Position numbers and translations under genes: made by a program. Under the pieces are notes generated by a model. The model did no database searches and had not been told where the DNA came from. It saw nothing but the letters and a program-made list of their open reading frames with translations. Shown piece after piece: positions 1 to 8,034 of a stretch of DNA of 64,000 bases. Within the stretch, counting starts at the first letter, position 1. The number at the start of each line of letters is the position of its first letter. The DNA lies in contig WLID01000001.1 of the NCBI GenBank assembly GCA_009702325.1, positions 620,001 through 684,000 on the forward strand, written 5' to 3'. The stretch is from Actinomycetota bacterium. Lineage in GTDB: Bacteria > Actinomycetota > Thermoleophilia > Gaiellales > Gaiellaceae.

Positions 1-1323
1 TTCGACGATGCGGCCGCGGGCGAGGTCGACAAGGAAGAGCTTGCCGGGCTGGAGCCGACCCTTCCGCAACACGTTTTCGACCGGAATGTCGAGAACACCG
101 GTCTCCGAGGCGAGCACGACCCAACCATCCTTTGTCTCAACCCAGCGGCCAGGGCGCAGGCCGTTGCGGTCGAGCGTGGCACCAATGATCGTGCCGTCGC
201 TGAAGCTGACCGACGCCGGGCCATCCCACGGCTCCATCACACAGCTGTGGAACGCATAGAACGCCTTCAGATGCTCGGGAAGGTCGTCGCGGCCCTCGTA
301 CGCCTCCGGGATCATCATCATGATCGCGTGCGGCAGCGACCGGCCCGCAAGCACGATCAGCTCGAGGACGTTGTCGAAGTTGGCTGAGTCGGAGCCGCCG
401 GGGCGCACGATCGGCAGCACCTTGTTCAGGTCTTCGCCAAAGAGCTCTGACGCGAGCTGCGATTCGCGCGCGCGCATCCAGTTGACGTTGCCACGCACCG
501 TGTTGATCTCGCCGTTGTGGGCGATCATCCGATACGGGTGGGCGAGCTCCCAGCTTGGGAAGGTGTTCGTCGAGAAGCGAGAGTGGACGAGCGCGAGAGC
601 CGAAACCATCCGCTCGTCTTGGAGATCGGGGTAACAGTCGCGCAGCTGCGGCGCCGTGAACATCCCCTTGTAGACGATCGTTCGAGCCGAGAAGCTCGGG
701 ATACAGAAGTCGGGTCCGGCGGCAAGCTCCGCAACGCGACGGATGACGTAGAGCTTTCGCTCGAACGCGTCGCGGTCATGTGCAAGTTCGGCGGACGCGC
801 CGACGATGAGCTGCCGGATGACCGGTGCGGCGTCGCGTGCGATGTGGCCGATCGTGCTGAGCTCAAGTGGAACGTCACGCCAAGCGATCACGTCCTGGCC
901 CTCGGTCTTCACGGCGCTCTCAAGCAGCTGCTCCAGCTCGGCGCGCCGCGGTTGATCCTGCGGCAGGAAGCACACGGCGACGCCGTATGTTCCGGCGGGC
1001 GGGAGGGACGCGCCGATCTCAGCACGGAAGAAGGCGTCGGGAAGCTGGATCAAAATGCCGGCGCCGTCTCCCGTCAGCGCATCGGCACCCGTCGCACCAC
1101 GGTGCTCAAGGTTGTCGAGCACGTCGAGTGCACGCGCAATCGTTTCGTGGCTCGGCGCCGCATCCAGCTTCGCCACAAAGCCGACACCACAGGCGTCATG
1201 TTCATAGGCGGGGTCGTACAGCCCGATAGGGCCAGCCGGTAGGCGGCGGGTGGAGGCGGTTTGCGGGGACGCGGAATGGCGACCCGCGATTGCCTCGCGG
1301 CTCGAGGGTGGTGTCCAGGCCAC
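1..1323 (-). CDS. gltB: Glutamate synthase large subunit, N-terminal part (partial)
   Basis: 5' 441 codons of the large (GOGAT) subunit, which transfers the amide of glutamine to 2-oxoglutarate; the gene continues past the left edge. What is seen is the class II glutamine amidotransferase domain. The nucleophile Cys is residue 45 in EHDACGVGFV, so about 44 residues would be removed as a propeptide. Further landmarks are HSRFSTNTFPSWELAHPYR, AHNGEINT, NWMRARE and LAGRSLPHAIMMMIPEAYEG. The GTG start at 1323-1321 is preceded on the minus strand by TACCGT (1335-1330) with a 6-base spacer, the promoter-to-start geometry common in this window. Divergent from the SHOCT membrane protein gene at 1419. 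Family identification is secure; the start is likely. Confidence 0.95.
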   Translation of the reverse strand, partial: MAWTPPSSREAIAGRHSASPQTASTRRLPAGPIGLYDPAYEHDACGVGFVAKLDAAPSHETIARALDVLDNLEHRGATGADALTGDGAGILIQLPDAFFRAEIGASLPPAGTYGVAVCFLPQDQPRRAELEQLLESAVKTEGQDVIAWRDVPLELSTIGHIARDAAPVIRQLIVGASAELAHDRDAFERKLYVIRRVAELAAGPDFCIPSFSARTIVYKGMFTAPQLRDCYPDLQDERMVSALALVHSRFSTNTFPSWELAHPYRMIAHNGEINTVRGNVNWMRARESQLASELFGEDLNKVLPIVRPGGSDSANFDNVLELIVLAGRSLPHAIMMMIPEAYEGRDDLPEHLKAFYAFHSCVMEPWDGPASVSFSDGTIIGATLDRNGLRPGRWVETKDGWVVLASETGVLDIPVENVLRKGRLQPGKLFLVDLARGRIVE

Positions 1324-1418
1324 CCTGAAACGGTACCGGCAATGGAGAAATCGCTGCGAAAGAGGTGATACAGATTGAAAAGGTCCGCAGAACCATCGAG
1401 TGCAGGCAGACTGAACCT

Positions 1419-1961
1419 ATGAGTCTTGGCGCCTTGATCAGCAACCTCGTATTCGGTCTCTTGATCGGTGGTGCCGCCCGATTCGCTGTTCCGGGGCCTG
1501 ACCCAATGCCGATGTGGCTCACCGCGACGCTCGGTTTGCTGGGCAGCATGGTCGGTGGGGCCGCGTCGCTTGTCCTCTACGGCTCGCATGGCGTAACTGC
1601 GAACCGCACCCACCTGTTTGTCACCTTGCTGCTGGAGATCGCCGCCGCGGCAGCGTTCCTCATCCTCTACCGACGTTTCGTCCAGCACCGTCCGATCAGC
1701 GGCCCTGGCTCGGAGAAATTCCCCGAACGCGGGGTGGGGATCGAGCGGATGCGCGAAGGTTTCCGCCGCGCCGGCATCGACCCCGACGATCCGATGGGAA
1801 GCATTCAGGCGCGACTCGGCGGGCAGAAGCGTCCCGCGCAGGCACCCGAGCCGCACCCCGACCATGGGGACGAGCTCGAAAAGCTGAAGGAGCTCCACGA
1901 TGAGGGCGTCCTCACCGACGACGAATACGCCGCTGCCCGTGAGCGGCTCCGCCGCTACTAG
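1419..1961 (+). CDS. GlsB/YeaQ-like membrane protein with C-terminal SHOCT domain
   Basis: 180 residues. The N-terminal half has about three hydrophobic helices (residues 3-20, 31-55, 64-82) with the Gly-rich LIGGAARF and GLLGSMVGG stretches that recall the GlsB/YeaQ/YmgE transglycosylase-associated membrane family. The last 30 residues (DELEKLKELHDEGVLTDDEY) are a clear SHOCT motif, a short C-terminal helical module thought to mediate oligomerisation. ATG 1419 is chosen over an upstream in-frame start at 1365 because the membrane domain begins here and CAGACT (1407-1412) sits 6 bases before it. Role unknown. The SHOCT call is firm, the GlsB relationship tentative. Confidence 0.7.
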   Translation: MSLGALISNLVFGLLIGGAARFAVPGPDPMPMWLTATLGLLGSMVGGAASLVLYGSHGVTANRTHLFVTLLLEIAAAAAFLILYRRFVQHRPISGPGSEKFPERGVGIERMREGFRRAGIDPDDPMGSIQARLGGQKRPAQAPEPHPDHGDELEKLKELHDEGVLTDDEYAAARERLRRY

Positions 1962-2046
1962 CGGCTTGTAAGCCCGTTGGGCGAGGAGTAATCTCGGCGC
2001 GGCGACTCGTCCAGGGGGCGCCTGAGACGTCGGAGGGAGACCGAAC

Positions 2047-2667
2047 GTGAGTGACACAGCGATGGCAGCGCCCATGCCCGGCGCTGCAGCTGGCAGCCCG
2101 CCTGCCTATGAGGTTCCGACCGGGCCGCTCGTACCAACCAAACTGCTTGCGATCCCGGCAGTCTCGCTCGCAATCCTGATCGCCGGCATCTTGGCGAACA
2201 CCGAGTGGGCACTCGGCTTCTTGCACGTCGGGTTTGGCGCTGTGTGGACGGGCTTCGACCTGTTCGCCGGCTTCATGGTTGGCCCGATCCTCAAGCGCCT
2301 TGATCCACCGATGCGCGTCGCGTTCATGAAGCGATACGGCCCGAAGATGCTCGTGGTGATGCCGACGCTCGCGACGATCACGCTCGCGGCCGGCTTCCAG
2401 CTCGCACGGAAGGCCGAGTTCCTGACGATGCCGTATCCACGCCATTGGTGGCTCGTCGCTTCCTTCGCGCTCGTGGGCGTGATGGCAACGAGCGCGTTCG
2501 CGATCTTGCTGCCATCCAACCTTCAAGTTCTGATGGAGCTGCGCAAGCCCGCGCCGAACTTCGCACTCGTCGGCAAGCTCTCGGCCCGCTACGGGACGTT
2601 CGCGGCCGTCGCGGGCGTGACGCAGCTGCTGACCTTGATCATCATGACCCGGCTTGCGAGCTTCTGA
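2047..2667 (+). CDS. Integral membrane protein, CopD/DUF2269-like (tentative)
   Basis: 206 residues with a Pro/Ala-rich N-terminal 30 residues, then four likely membrane helices (about 33-50, 56-77, 101-118, 134-155, plus a last one at 183-200). The motif LHVGFGAVWTGFDLFAGFMVGP resembles the conserved His/Trp helix of CopD or DUF2269 proteins, but I cannot confirm the family. GTG start at 2047 with a Shine-Dalgarno-like GGAGGGAG about 8 bases upstream, so this gene looks leadered. Its stop overlaps the ATG of the next membrane protein by one base, so the two are probably co-translated and may form a complex. Confidence 0.6.
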   Translation: MSDTAMAAPMPGAAAGSPPAYEVPTGPLVPTKLLAIPAVSLAILIAGILANTEWALGFLHVGFGAVWTGFDLFAGFMVGPILKRLDPPMRVAFMKRYGPKMLVVMPTLATITLAAGFQLARKAEFLTMPYPRHWWLVASFALVGVMATSAFAILLPSNLQVLMELRKPAPNFALVGKLSARYGTFAAVAGVTQLLTLIIMTRLASF

Positions 2668-3086
2668 TGGACGCACCAACCACAGCAGCCGAGCCGAAGA
2701 TCAACCCCGCAATGTGGGCTGTCGCCTCGGTCGTCTTCGTGATCGCAACCGTTGCAACGCTCGCGTCGTACATGCCCGACACGCCGCCGCACTGGATCGA
2801 ACTGACGCTGCTCGGGCTGGGTGCGCTCGCCTATCTCGTCGCCGTCGTGACGCTCGTTTCAACCCGCGTCTTCGAATGGGCCACGTTTCTGAACGTCGCC
2901 AAACCGGCGTTTATCGCCGTGCTCGCGGCCACCGGGGTGATCGAATTCGCGTTCCTCTACGACGACACCCGCGGCTTCTCGCTCACCATCCTCACGCTGG
3001 GACTCGGCATCGTCGCGCTGGCGCTACCGCTCATCCTCGCGTACTCGGTCGCACGGCATGTTCCGTCGCCGAAGCGCAGTGGCTAG
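2667..3086 (+). CDS. Small integral membrane protein of unknown function
   Basis: 139 residues with four predicted membrane helices (about 17-35, 43-63, 75-92, 102-125) and a basic C-terminal tail. The ATG at 2667 shares its A with the TGA of the preceding gene, which decides the start over upstream in-frame codons inside that gene. I recognise no family. Co-translation with the preceding membrane protein suggests a partner role. Confidence 0.65.
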   Translation: MDAPTTAAEPKINPAMWAVASVVFVIATVATLASYMPDTPPHWIELTLLGLGALAYLVAVVTLVSTRVFEWATFLNVAKPAFIAVLAATGVIEFAFLYDDTRGFSLTILTLGLGIVALALPLILAYSVARHVPSPKRSG

Positions 3087-3113
3087 CACGCTCCGGACGC
3101 TACGTTGTCGTCG

Positions 3114-3758
3114 ATGAAAGTTGAGATCTGGTCAGACGTCGTATGCCCGTGGTGTTACATCGGGAAGCGGCATTTCGAACAGGCACTCGCACGCTTCGAC
3201 CATCGCGACGAGGTCGAGATCGTGTGGCGCAGCTACGAGCTCGACCCAACCGCGCCGCCGATCCGTGAGGGCACGACCGCCGATTACCTCAGCGCGAAGT
3301 ACGGCTGGACGGAACAACAGGTCGCGGAAGCGCACACCCGCGTCGAAGGGATCGCCGCCCAGGCAGGGCTCGAATACCACCTTGACTCGACGCGAGGGGG
3401 CAATAGCTTCGACGCGCACCGGCTGCTCCACCTTGCTGCCGAGCATGGCAAGCAGGACGCATTGAAGGAGGCCCTGCTCCGCGCGTACTTCACCGACAAC
3501 GAGGCGGTTGGCGATCACACCGCGCTCGCGAAAGTCGCTGCGTCGGTCGGCCTCGACCCGGGTGAGATCGCCGAGACGCTTGCGAGCGACCGCTTCGCCG
3601 AAGATGTTCGCGACGATGAGAAGCGCGCACGCCTTCTCGGAATCAGTGGGGTGCCCTTCTTCGCGATCGACGAGGCGTACGGCGTATCGGGTGCCCAGCC
3701 AGCCGACCACATTCTTGGCGCACTCGAGCACGCGTGGAACGCCCACGCAGCCGCCTGA
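3114..3758 (+). CDS. DsbA-family oxidoreductase, FrnE-like
   Basis: 214 residues of the FrnE subgroup of the thioredoxin fold. The redox motif CPWC is at residues 11-14 in SDVVCPWCYIGKRHFE. Other family marks are the helical insert with DAHRLLH near residue 100 and the cis-Pro segment GVPFFAID near the C-terminus. No signal peptide is visible, so it is probably a cytoplasmic thiol oxidoreductase. ATG 3114 is preferred to the TTG at 3105: TACGTT (3101-3106) lies 7 bases before it. Monocistronic between a membrane protein gene and a dienelactone hydrolase gene. Confidence 0.88.
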   Translation: MKVEIWSDVVCPWCYIGKRHFEQALARFDHRDEVEIVWRSYELDPTAPPIREGTTADYLSAKYGWTEQQVAEAHTRVEGIAAQAGLEYHLDSTRGGNSFDAHRLLHLAAEHGKQDALKEALLRAYFTDNEAVGDHTALAKVAASVGLDPGEIAETLASDRFAEDVRDDEKRARLLGISGVPFFAIDEAYGVSGAQPADHILGALEHAWNAHAAA

Positions 3759-3779
3759 GTTCGGCGCTAGGCTCGCATC

Positions 3780-4541
3780 GTGTGCTTTGAGCTCGATTCC
3801 GAACCTCCCGTTCCGGTCATCGCCGGAGCGTCGGTCTCGCACCGCGACCTGACGCTCGTCTCGGCCGACGGCACGCCGTTTGCGGCGTTCCTTGCAGAAC
3901 CCGATGAGGCGAACGGCATCGGCATCGTGATCCTCCCTGACATTCGCGGGCTCTACCACTTTTATGAGGAGCTCGCCCTGCGCTTCGCCGAGCGCGGCTA
4001 CACCGCGATCGTCTTTGACTTCTTTGGACGTTTAGCGGGCGCCTCAAAACGCGACGACGACTTCCCCTACAAGGACCTCTATCCGAAGATCCGCGCCGAA
4101 CATGTGCAAGACGACCTCGCAGCGTCGGCCGCGGTCATCCGTGGAATCGAGGGTGCAACGGACAAGGGGCTGTTCACCGTCGGGTTCTGCTTCGGTGGCC
4201 GCCACTCGTGGCTTGCGGCGGCGGGAGGGCACGGCATCGACGGCGCGATCGGCTTCTATGGGTTCCCAACCGAGCGGTTCGACGAACAGGGCCCGACCGA
4301 GCTTGCAGGCACGCTGGCAGCGCCGATCCTCGCCCTCCAGGCTGGCGTCGATGAGCGCATCACACCCGAGATCAACGCCGCCTTCGAGCAGGCTATGACC
4401 GCGGCCGGCGTCACGCACGAGCTGATCGTCTACGACGGTGCGCCACACAGCTTCTTCGACCGCCGCCAAGAAGATTTCGCGGAAGCGTCGGAGGACGCCT
4501 GGCAGCGCGTTCTCGCATTCATTGCGCAGTACGCGCGCTGA
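3780..4541 (+). CDS. Dienelactone hydrolase family protein
   Basis: 253 residues, alpha/beta hydrolase. The catalytic triad is visible: Cys137 in GFCFGG, Asp191 in GVDERI and His223 in GAPHSFFD. The family includes carboxymethylenebutenolidase, but sequence alone does not give the substrate and no aromatic-degradation genes are nearby. The GTG start at 3780 is fixed by TAGGCT (3768-3773) with a 6-base spacer. No signal peptide, so cytoplasmic. Confidence 0.88.
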   Translation: MCFELDSEPPVPVIAGASVSHRDLTLVSADGTPFAAFLAEPDEANGIGIVILPDIRGLYHFYEELALRFAERGYTAIVFDFFGRLAGASKRDDDFPYKDLYPKIRAEHVQDDLAASAAVIRGIEGATDKGLFTVGFCFGGRHSWLAAAGGHGIDGAIGFYGFPTERFDEQGPTELAGTLAAPILALQAGVDERITPEINAAFEQAMTAAGVTHELIVYDGAPHSFFDRRQEDFAEASEDAWQRVLAFIAQYAR

Positions 4542-4880
4542 CGCCACCGTTGCGTCCGCTACCCTGATCGACGAAGGCGGCGCGATGGATGCGCCACTCG
4601 CCCGGCGCTGCCGCCGGACAGCCCTCTCCGTCGAGGGTGCAGTGTGAGCCTCAGGCTCCCGGGCAACGACGCCCGAACCATCCCAGTCGTTGTTCCCGCT
4701 TGCCGTGATCTCACTCAACCTTTTCGCATACCCAGGAACGCTTTCACCGCACCCCGTGCGGACCACCCTTCGGCGCGACGCGGCGCCGAGGAGCACGGGC
4801 ACAGCTGCGGCACACCGGAGGAAGTCCCGACCGCCTAGCGGCCTCCAGCGTGCGCGCATTGCCCGGACGAACCGTCCAAC

Positions 4881-4922
4881 CGCCGGCGCTTCTCCCTCCA
4901 TCCCCTCGGGGGAGCGCCGGCG
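4881..4922 (+). repeat. Long hairpin upstream of the aldo/keto reductase gene
   Basis: Perfect 10-base arms CGCCGGCGCT (4881-4890) and AGCGCCGGCG (4913-4922). The stem can extend inward by about five more pairs (CTCCC with GGGGG) after a one-base bulge. There is no U-tract, so it is not a classical terminator. It ends 23 bases before the -10-like TAGAGT of the next gene, so it lies upstream of that transcription start rather than in its mRNA. Confidence 0.6.
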
Positions 4923-4944
4923 GCAGGCGGCTTCCAGCCCGCGC

Positions 4945-4950
4945 TAGAGT
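4945..4950 (+). promoter_or_regulatory. -10 hexamer TAGAGT, leaderless-type
   Basis: TAGAGT followed by 7 bases and then ATG 4958 of the aldo/keto reductase gene. No -35 match is obvious. Confidence 0.45.
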
Positions 4951-4957
4951 CACACCA

Positions 4958-5980
4958 ATGGAACTCCGGACACTTGGACGTACCGGCGTTGCTGTCTCGC
5001 CACTCTGCCTCGGCGCCATGATGTTCGGCGACTGGGGGAACCGCGACCACGACGAGTCGGTTCGGATCATTCACGCCGCGCTCGACTCGGGAATCAATTT
5101 CGTCGACACAGCCGACGTGTACTCCGCGGGCGAGTCGGAGGAGATCGTCGCCAAAGCACTCAAGGGCCGGCGCGACGACATCATCCTCGCGACGAAGGTG
5201 CATTTCTCGATGGGCGACACGTCCAACCATGGCGGGAACTCGCGCCGTTGGATCATCAGAGAGGTGGAGGCGAGCCTCAAACGGCTCAACACCGACTGGA
5301 TCGACCTCTACCAAATCCACCGTCCGGATTCGACGACAGACATCTCCGAAACGCTTGGTGCGCTAACCGACCTCGTGCGCCAAGGCAAGGTGCGGTACCT
5401 CGGCTGTTCAACGTTCCCGGCCCGCGAGATCGTCGAGTCGCAGTGGGTATCGGAGCGCCGCAACCTTGAGCGGTTCGTCTGCGAGCAGCCGCCGTACTCG
5501 CTGCTTGTCAGGCACGTCGAGACGGAGGTGCTGCCGGTCGTCGGCGACTACGGCATGGGGGCGATCACCTGGAGTCCGCTCGCTGGTGGCTGGCTTGCGG
5601 GTGGGTATCGACTCGGGCAGCCACAACCGCCGAGCACGCGCTCGGGTCGGATCCCGGGGCGGTTCGACATGTCGCTGCCCGTCAATCAGCGGAAGCTCGA
5701 AGTCGTTGAGCAGCTCACGTTGCTCGCGGCAGAGGCCGGGTTGACGCTCATCCAGCTTGCGATCGCATTCGTACTCGAGCATCCAAATGTCACCTCCGCG
5801 ATCATCGGGCCCCGAACGATGGAGCAGCTTGAATCGCAGCTCGCCGCCCACGATGTGCGCCTGAGCGCAGACGTACTCGATCGAATCGACGAGATCATCC
5901 CGCCAGGGATGACGATCAATCCGATCGACAGCGGATTCATTCCGCCAACGCTTTCGCCAACCGCGCGCCGACGCGGATAG
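4958..5980 (+). CDS. Aldo/keto reductase
   Basis: 340 residues, NAD(P)H-dependent (beta/alpha)8 barrel oxidoreductase. It begins MELRTLGRTGVAVSPLCLG, typical of the AKR subgroup related to YajO and general stress protein 69. Catalytic Asp and Tyr are in FVDTADVYS, Lys in LATKVHF and His in LYQIHRPD. The C-terminal cofactor-phosphate segment SAIIGPRTMEQL is present. Substrate unknown. ATG 4958 is chosen over an upstream in-frame start at 4850 because the family N-terminus starts here and a -10-like hexamer precedes it. Confidence 0.9.
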   Translation: MELRTLGRTGVAVSPLCLGAMMFGDWGNRDHDESVRIIHAALDSGINFVDTADVYSAGESEEIVAKALKGRRDDIILATKVHFSMGDTSNHGGNSRRWIIREVEASLKRLNTDWIDLYQIHRPDSTTDISETLGALTDLVRQGKVRYLGCSTFPAREIVESQWVSERRNLERFVCEQPPYSLLVRHVETEVLPVVGDYGMGAITWSPLAGGWLAGGYRLGQPQPPSTRSGRIPGRFDMSLPVNQRKLEVVEQLTLLAAEAGLTLIQLAIAFVLEHPNVTSAIIGPRTMEQLESQLAAHDVRLSADVLDRIDEIIPPGMTINPIDSGFIPPTLSPTARRRG

Positions 5981-6049
5981 CCGACCCAGGCCGCGACGCG
6001 GCCAGGCGGGGAGGAAGCTCTACGCTTTCTCCGTGAAGGTCGGAGGCCG

Positions 6050-6769
6050 ATGGCTCCATTCCTGATCGTCGTACTCGGCGCTGGCTGCCTCTCTCTCCTC
6101 CGCTCCGATCGATTCGATCAGCTCGCACCTGTGCGCGCTCGCTGGGTCACGTTCGAGCCGAGGGCTCGGGCATACGTGCGCACCGCGCCGGCGACGTTCG
6201 CCTACCTGTTCGTGCTGCTGATCACAACGTGGGTGCTCCAGAACTCAAGCAGCCGGTTAGGAAATCGCCTCCTACTTGAGCAAAGCACGAACATCCACGA
6301 GCTCACCCGTCAGCCTGTGCGGGTGCTCGTTGCAAGCGCGTTCTTCGTGCCGGATATCTGGGAGTTTCTCTCGTGGCTCGTGCTCTTCGTGGTGTTTGTC
6401 GCCCCGCTCGAACATCGGCTTGGCTCCGCTCGCACGGCCGGTGTCTTTGCGTTTGGGCACGTCGGCTCGACGCTGATCACGGCGGCAGGGCTGTGGCTCG
6501 CTGTCGACGCCGACCTGATCGAGAAGTCGGTCGTGAACGCCCGCGATGTGGGTGCGAGCTACGGATTCGTCGCCCTCGGGGTCGTCTTGGCGGCGGGACT
6601 ACAGGGTCGTGTCCGATGGCTCGCGATGTCCGCGCTCACCACGGGAATCGCTGCCGACCTCGCGTTGACGAAGGGGTACACCGCTCTCGGCCATGTGGTG
6701 GCGTTTGCGCTCGGCCTCGCGATCGCACCCATCGTTTGGCGGCGAGCACACGTCACAGAAACTTCTTAG
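6050..6769 (+). CDS. Rhomboid-like integral membrane protein
   Basis: 239 residues with about six hydrophobic segments. Two rhomboid-like elements are seen: GASYGF with Ser170 where the catalytic Ser would be, and GHVVAFALGLA with His215 in the last helix. The conserved LEHRLGSARTAGVF segment (120-133) matches the ER..GS motif of rhomboid-like proteins. The Ser motif differs from canonical GxSG, so proteolytic activity is uncertain. ATG 6050 has GGAGG only 3 bases upstream; a separate TACGCT (6021-6026) lies 6 bases before an out-of-frame GTG at 6033. Confidence 0.65.
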   Translation: MAPFLIVVLGAGCLSLLRSDRFDQLAPVRARWVTFEPRARAYVRTAPATFAYLFVLLITTWVLQNSSSRLGNRLLLEQSTNIHELTRQPVRVLVASAFFVPDIWEFLSWLVLFVVFVAPLEHRLGSARTAGVFAFGHVGSTLITAAGLWLAVDADLIEKSVVNARDVGASYGFVALGVVLAAGLQGRVRWLAMSALTTGIAADLALTKGYTALGHVVAFALGLAIAPIVWRRAHVTETS

Positions 6770-6813
6770 GCTCGTCTCAGGAGGCTCTCACCGAGCGGCA
6801 CCAGGCTTGAGCC

Positions 6814-7242
6814 ATGAACACACGAAAAGCAGCTCTCTCCCTCGCCGGTGTCTCGGCTCTCGCCGCCCCCGCAGGTAGCGCCTGGGCCGCCGTGCACGCA
6901 ACCAGCCCGTCGAAGACAGTCACCACAACGCAGAAGTTCAGCGGCTCCGTTGAGCAGGCATCTCGTTGGGGCGACACCCAAGTTGTGATCACCGTCAAGA
7001 AGACGGTGACGACGGTTGGCTCCAAGAAGACGACCGCGATCAAGATCCTGAAGGTCGACGTGCCGGTGTACCCGCAGCACACCAATCGGTCGATCTACAT
7101 CAACCAGCAGGCGATCCCGTACCTGACCCAAGAGGCGGTGCAGGCGCAGTCGGCAAACATCCAGCTGATCTCAGGTGCAACCGATCTCTCGTATGCGTTC
7201 GCCTATTCGCTGCAGGCGGCGATCCTCAACGCGAAGAAATAG
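6814..7242 (+). CDS. Exported FMN-binding domain protein
   Basis: 142 residues with an N-terminal signal peptide (basic MNTRK, hydrophobic to about residue 26, AWA-A cleavage region). The C-terminal half is an FMN-binding domain of the NqrC/RnfG type, identified by SGATDLSYAFAYSLQAAI (from residue 120); in that family FMN is esterified to the Thr of SGAT, here Thr123. Probably an extracytoplasmic flavoprotein for electron transfer, partner unknown. CAGGCT (6802-6807) lies 6 bases before the ATG. Confidence 0.8.
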   Translation: MNTRKAALSLAGVSALAAPAGSAWAAVHATSPSKTVTTTQKFSGSVEQASRWGDTQVVITVKKTVTTVGSKKTTAIKILKVDVPVYPQHTNRSIYINQQAIPYLTQEAVQAQSANIQLISGATDLSYAFAYSLQAAILNAKK

Positions 7243-7281
7243 GACAGAGTTCAGGCTGTTGCATTAAGACAACACAGCGCG

Positions 7282-7287
7282 TACGAT
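7282..7287 (+). promoter_or_regulatory. -10 hexamer TACGAT, leaderless-type
   Basis: Six bases separate the hexamer from ATG 7294 of the DUF429 gene, leaving no space for a ribosome binding site if transcription starts at or next to the ATG. Confidence 0.5.
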
Positions 7288-7293
7288 CTCGCC

Positions 7294-7941
7294 ATGATGG
7301 ACGCGAGATCGGGGAAAGTCGCTGGGGTCGACGCCACCCGGCATGGCTGGGTGGCAGTGGTCATTGAGAACGGGCGGTTCGCGGGTGATGTCCACCTGAC
7401 TCCCATCGAAACCGACTTCGCGGAACTCTCCGACTGCTCGGTGATCGCGATCGACATCCCGATCGGCTACGGGCCGCGACTTGCCGACGGTGCCGCCCGC
7501 ACGTTCCTGCGTGGAGCACCGTCAACGGTGTTCACGACACCAACGCGCAAGCAACTCGAGGCAACCTTTGGCCCGGGGCTCGGCGTCTCGGCGCAGGCGC
7601 ATGCGCTCGGCCCACGGATCATCCACGTCACCGCGATCGCCACCACCGATACACGCTTCTTCGAGACGCACCCCGAGGTGTCGTTTGAGGCGATGAATGG
7701 CGGTGCCGCACTCGGCTATCGCAAGAAATCGTTCGGCGGCATGGAGGAGCGCCACCGCCTGCTAGCGGACGCTGGAATCGACCTCTCCGGTCTCGGCGAC
7801 TCCCGCGCAGTTCCCGCCGACGACGTCCTCGACGCCGCCGCTTGCGCATGGACCGCTAGCCGTATCGCGACCGGCGCCGCCCTCTCGCTCCCTTCCCCGC
7901 CTGAAGAGCGAGCGGGTCGCGCCGTCGCGATCTGGTACTGA
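7294..7941 (+). CDS. DUF429 family protein (predicted RNase H-like fold)
   Basis: 215 residues. DUF429 hallmarks: GVDATRHGWVAVV near the N-terminus, AIDIPIGYG (about residues 50-58), DGAARTFLRGAPSTVFTTPTR and FFETHPEVSFEAMNG. The family is predicted to have an RNase H-like fold with acidic residues in the GVD and AIDIP motifs, but its biochemical role is not established. The first of two adjacent ATG codons is preferred because TACGAT (7282-7287) ends 6 bases before it. Confidence 0.82.
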   Translation: MMDARSGKVAGVDATRHGWVAVVIENGRFAGDVHLTPIETDFAELSDCSVIAIDIPIGYGPRLADGAARTFLRGAPSTVFTTPTRKQLEATFGPGLGVSAQAHALGPRIIHVTAIATTDTRFFETHPEVSFEAMNGGAALGYRKKSFGGMEERHRLLADAGIDLSGLGDSRAVPADDVLDAAACAWTASRIATGAALSLPSPPEERAGRAVAIWY

Positions 7942-8034
7942 CCTACCCGTCGGTGGAAAATTCCTGCACGTTGCGGACATGCTGCCCCGCGCGTGATCGT
8001 GGTGTCAGCACGTGGTCGTACACTGCCCTCCCTG

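Larger units (their letters stand above)
4542..4957 (+). other. 416-base non-coding gap with many potential hairpins
   Basis: No convincing coding frame on either strand. The first half holds closely spaced short inverted repeats: GGCGC/GCGCC (about 4578-4594), CCGGCG/CGCCGG (about 4602-4617), CCCTC/GAGGG (about 4621-4636), GAGCC/GGCTC (about 4646-4658) and GGGC/GCCC (about 4660-4673). The 3' end carries a longer hairpin listed separately. I compared it by eye with RNase P RNA, tmRNA, SRP RNA, and cobalamin, SAM, TPP, FMN and guanidine riboswitches and saw none of their core motifs. At this G+C short stems also arise by chance. Confidence 0.4.

Noticed and set aside
4542..4957. RNase P RNA, tmRNA, SRP RNA or a known riboswitch in the gap
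   Set aside because: A GAGGAAGTCC-like string near 4820 recalls RNase P, but the other conserved RNase P elements are absent; no cobalamin, SAM, TPP, FMN or guanidine core motifs were found by eye.
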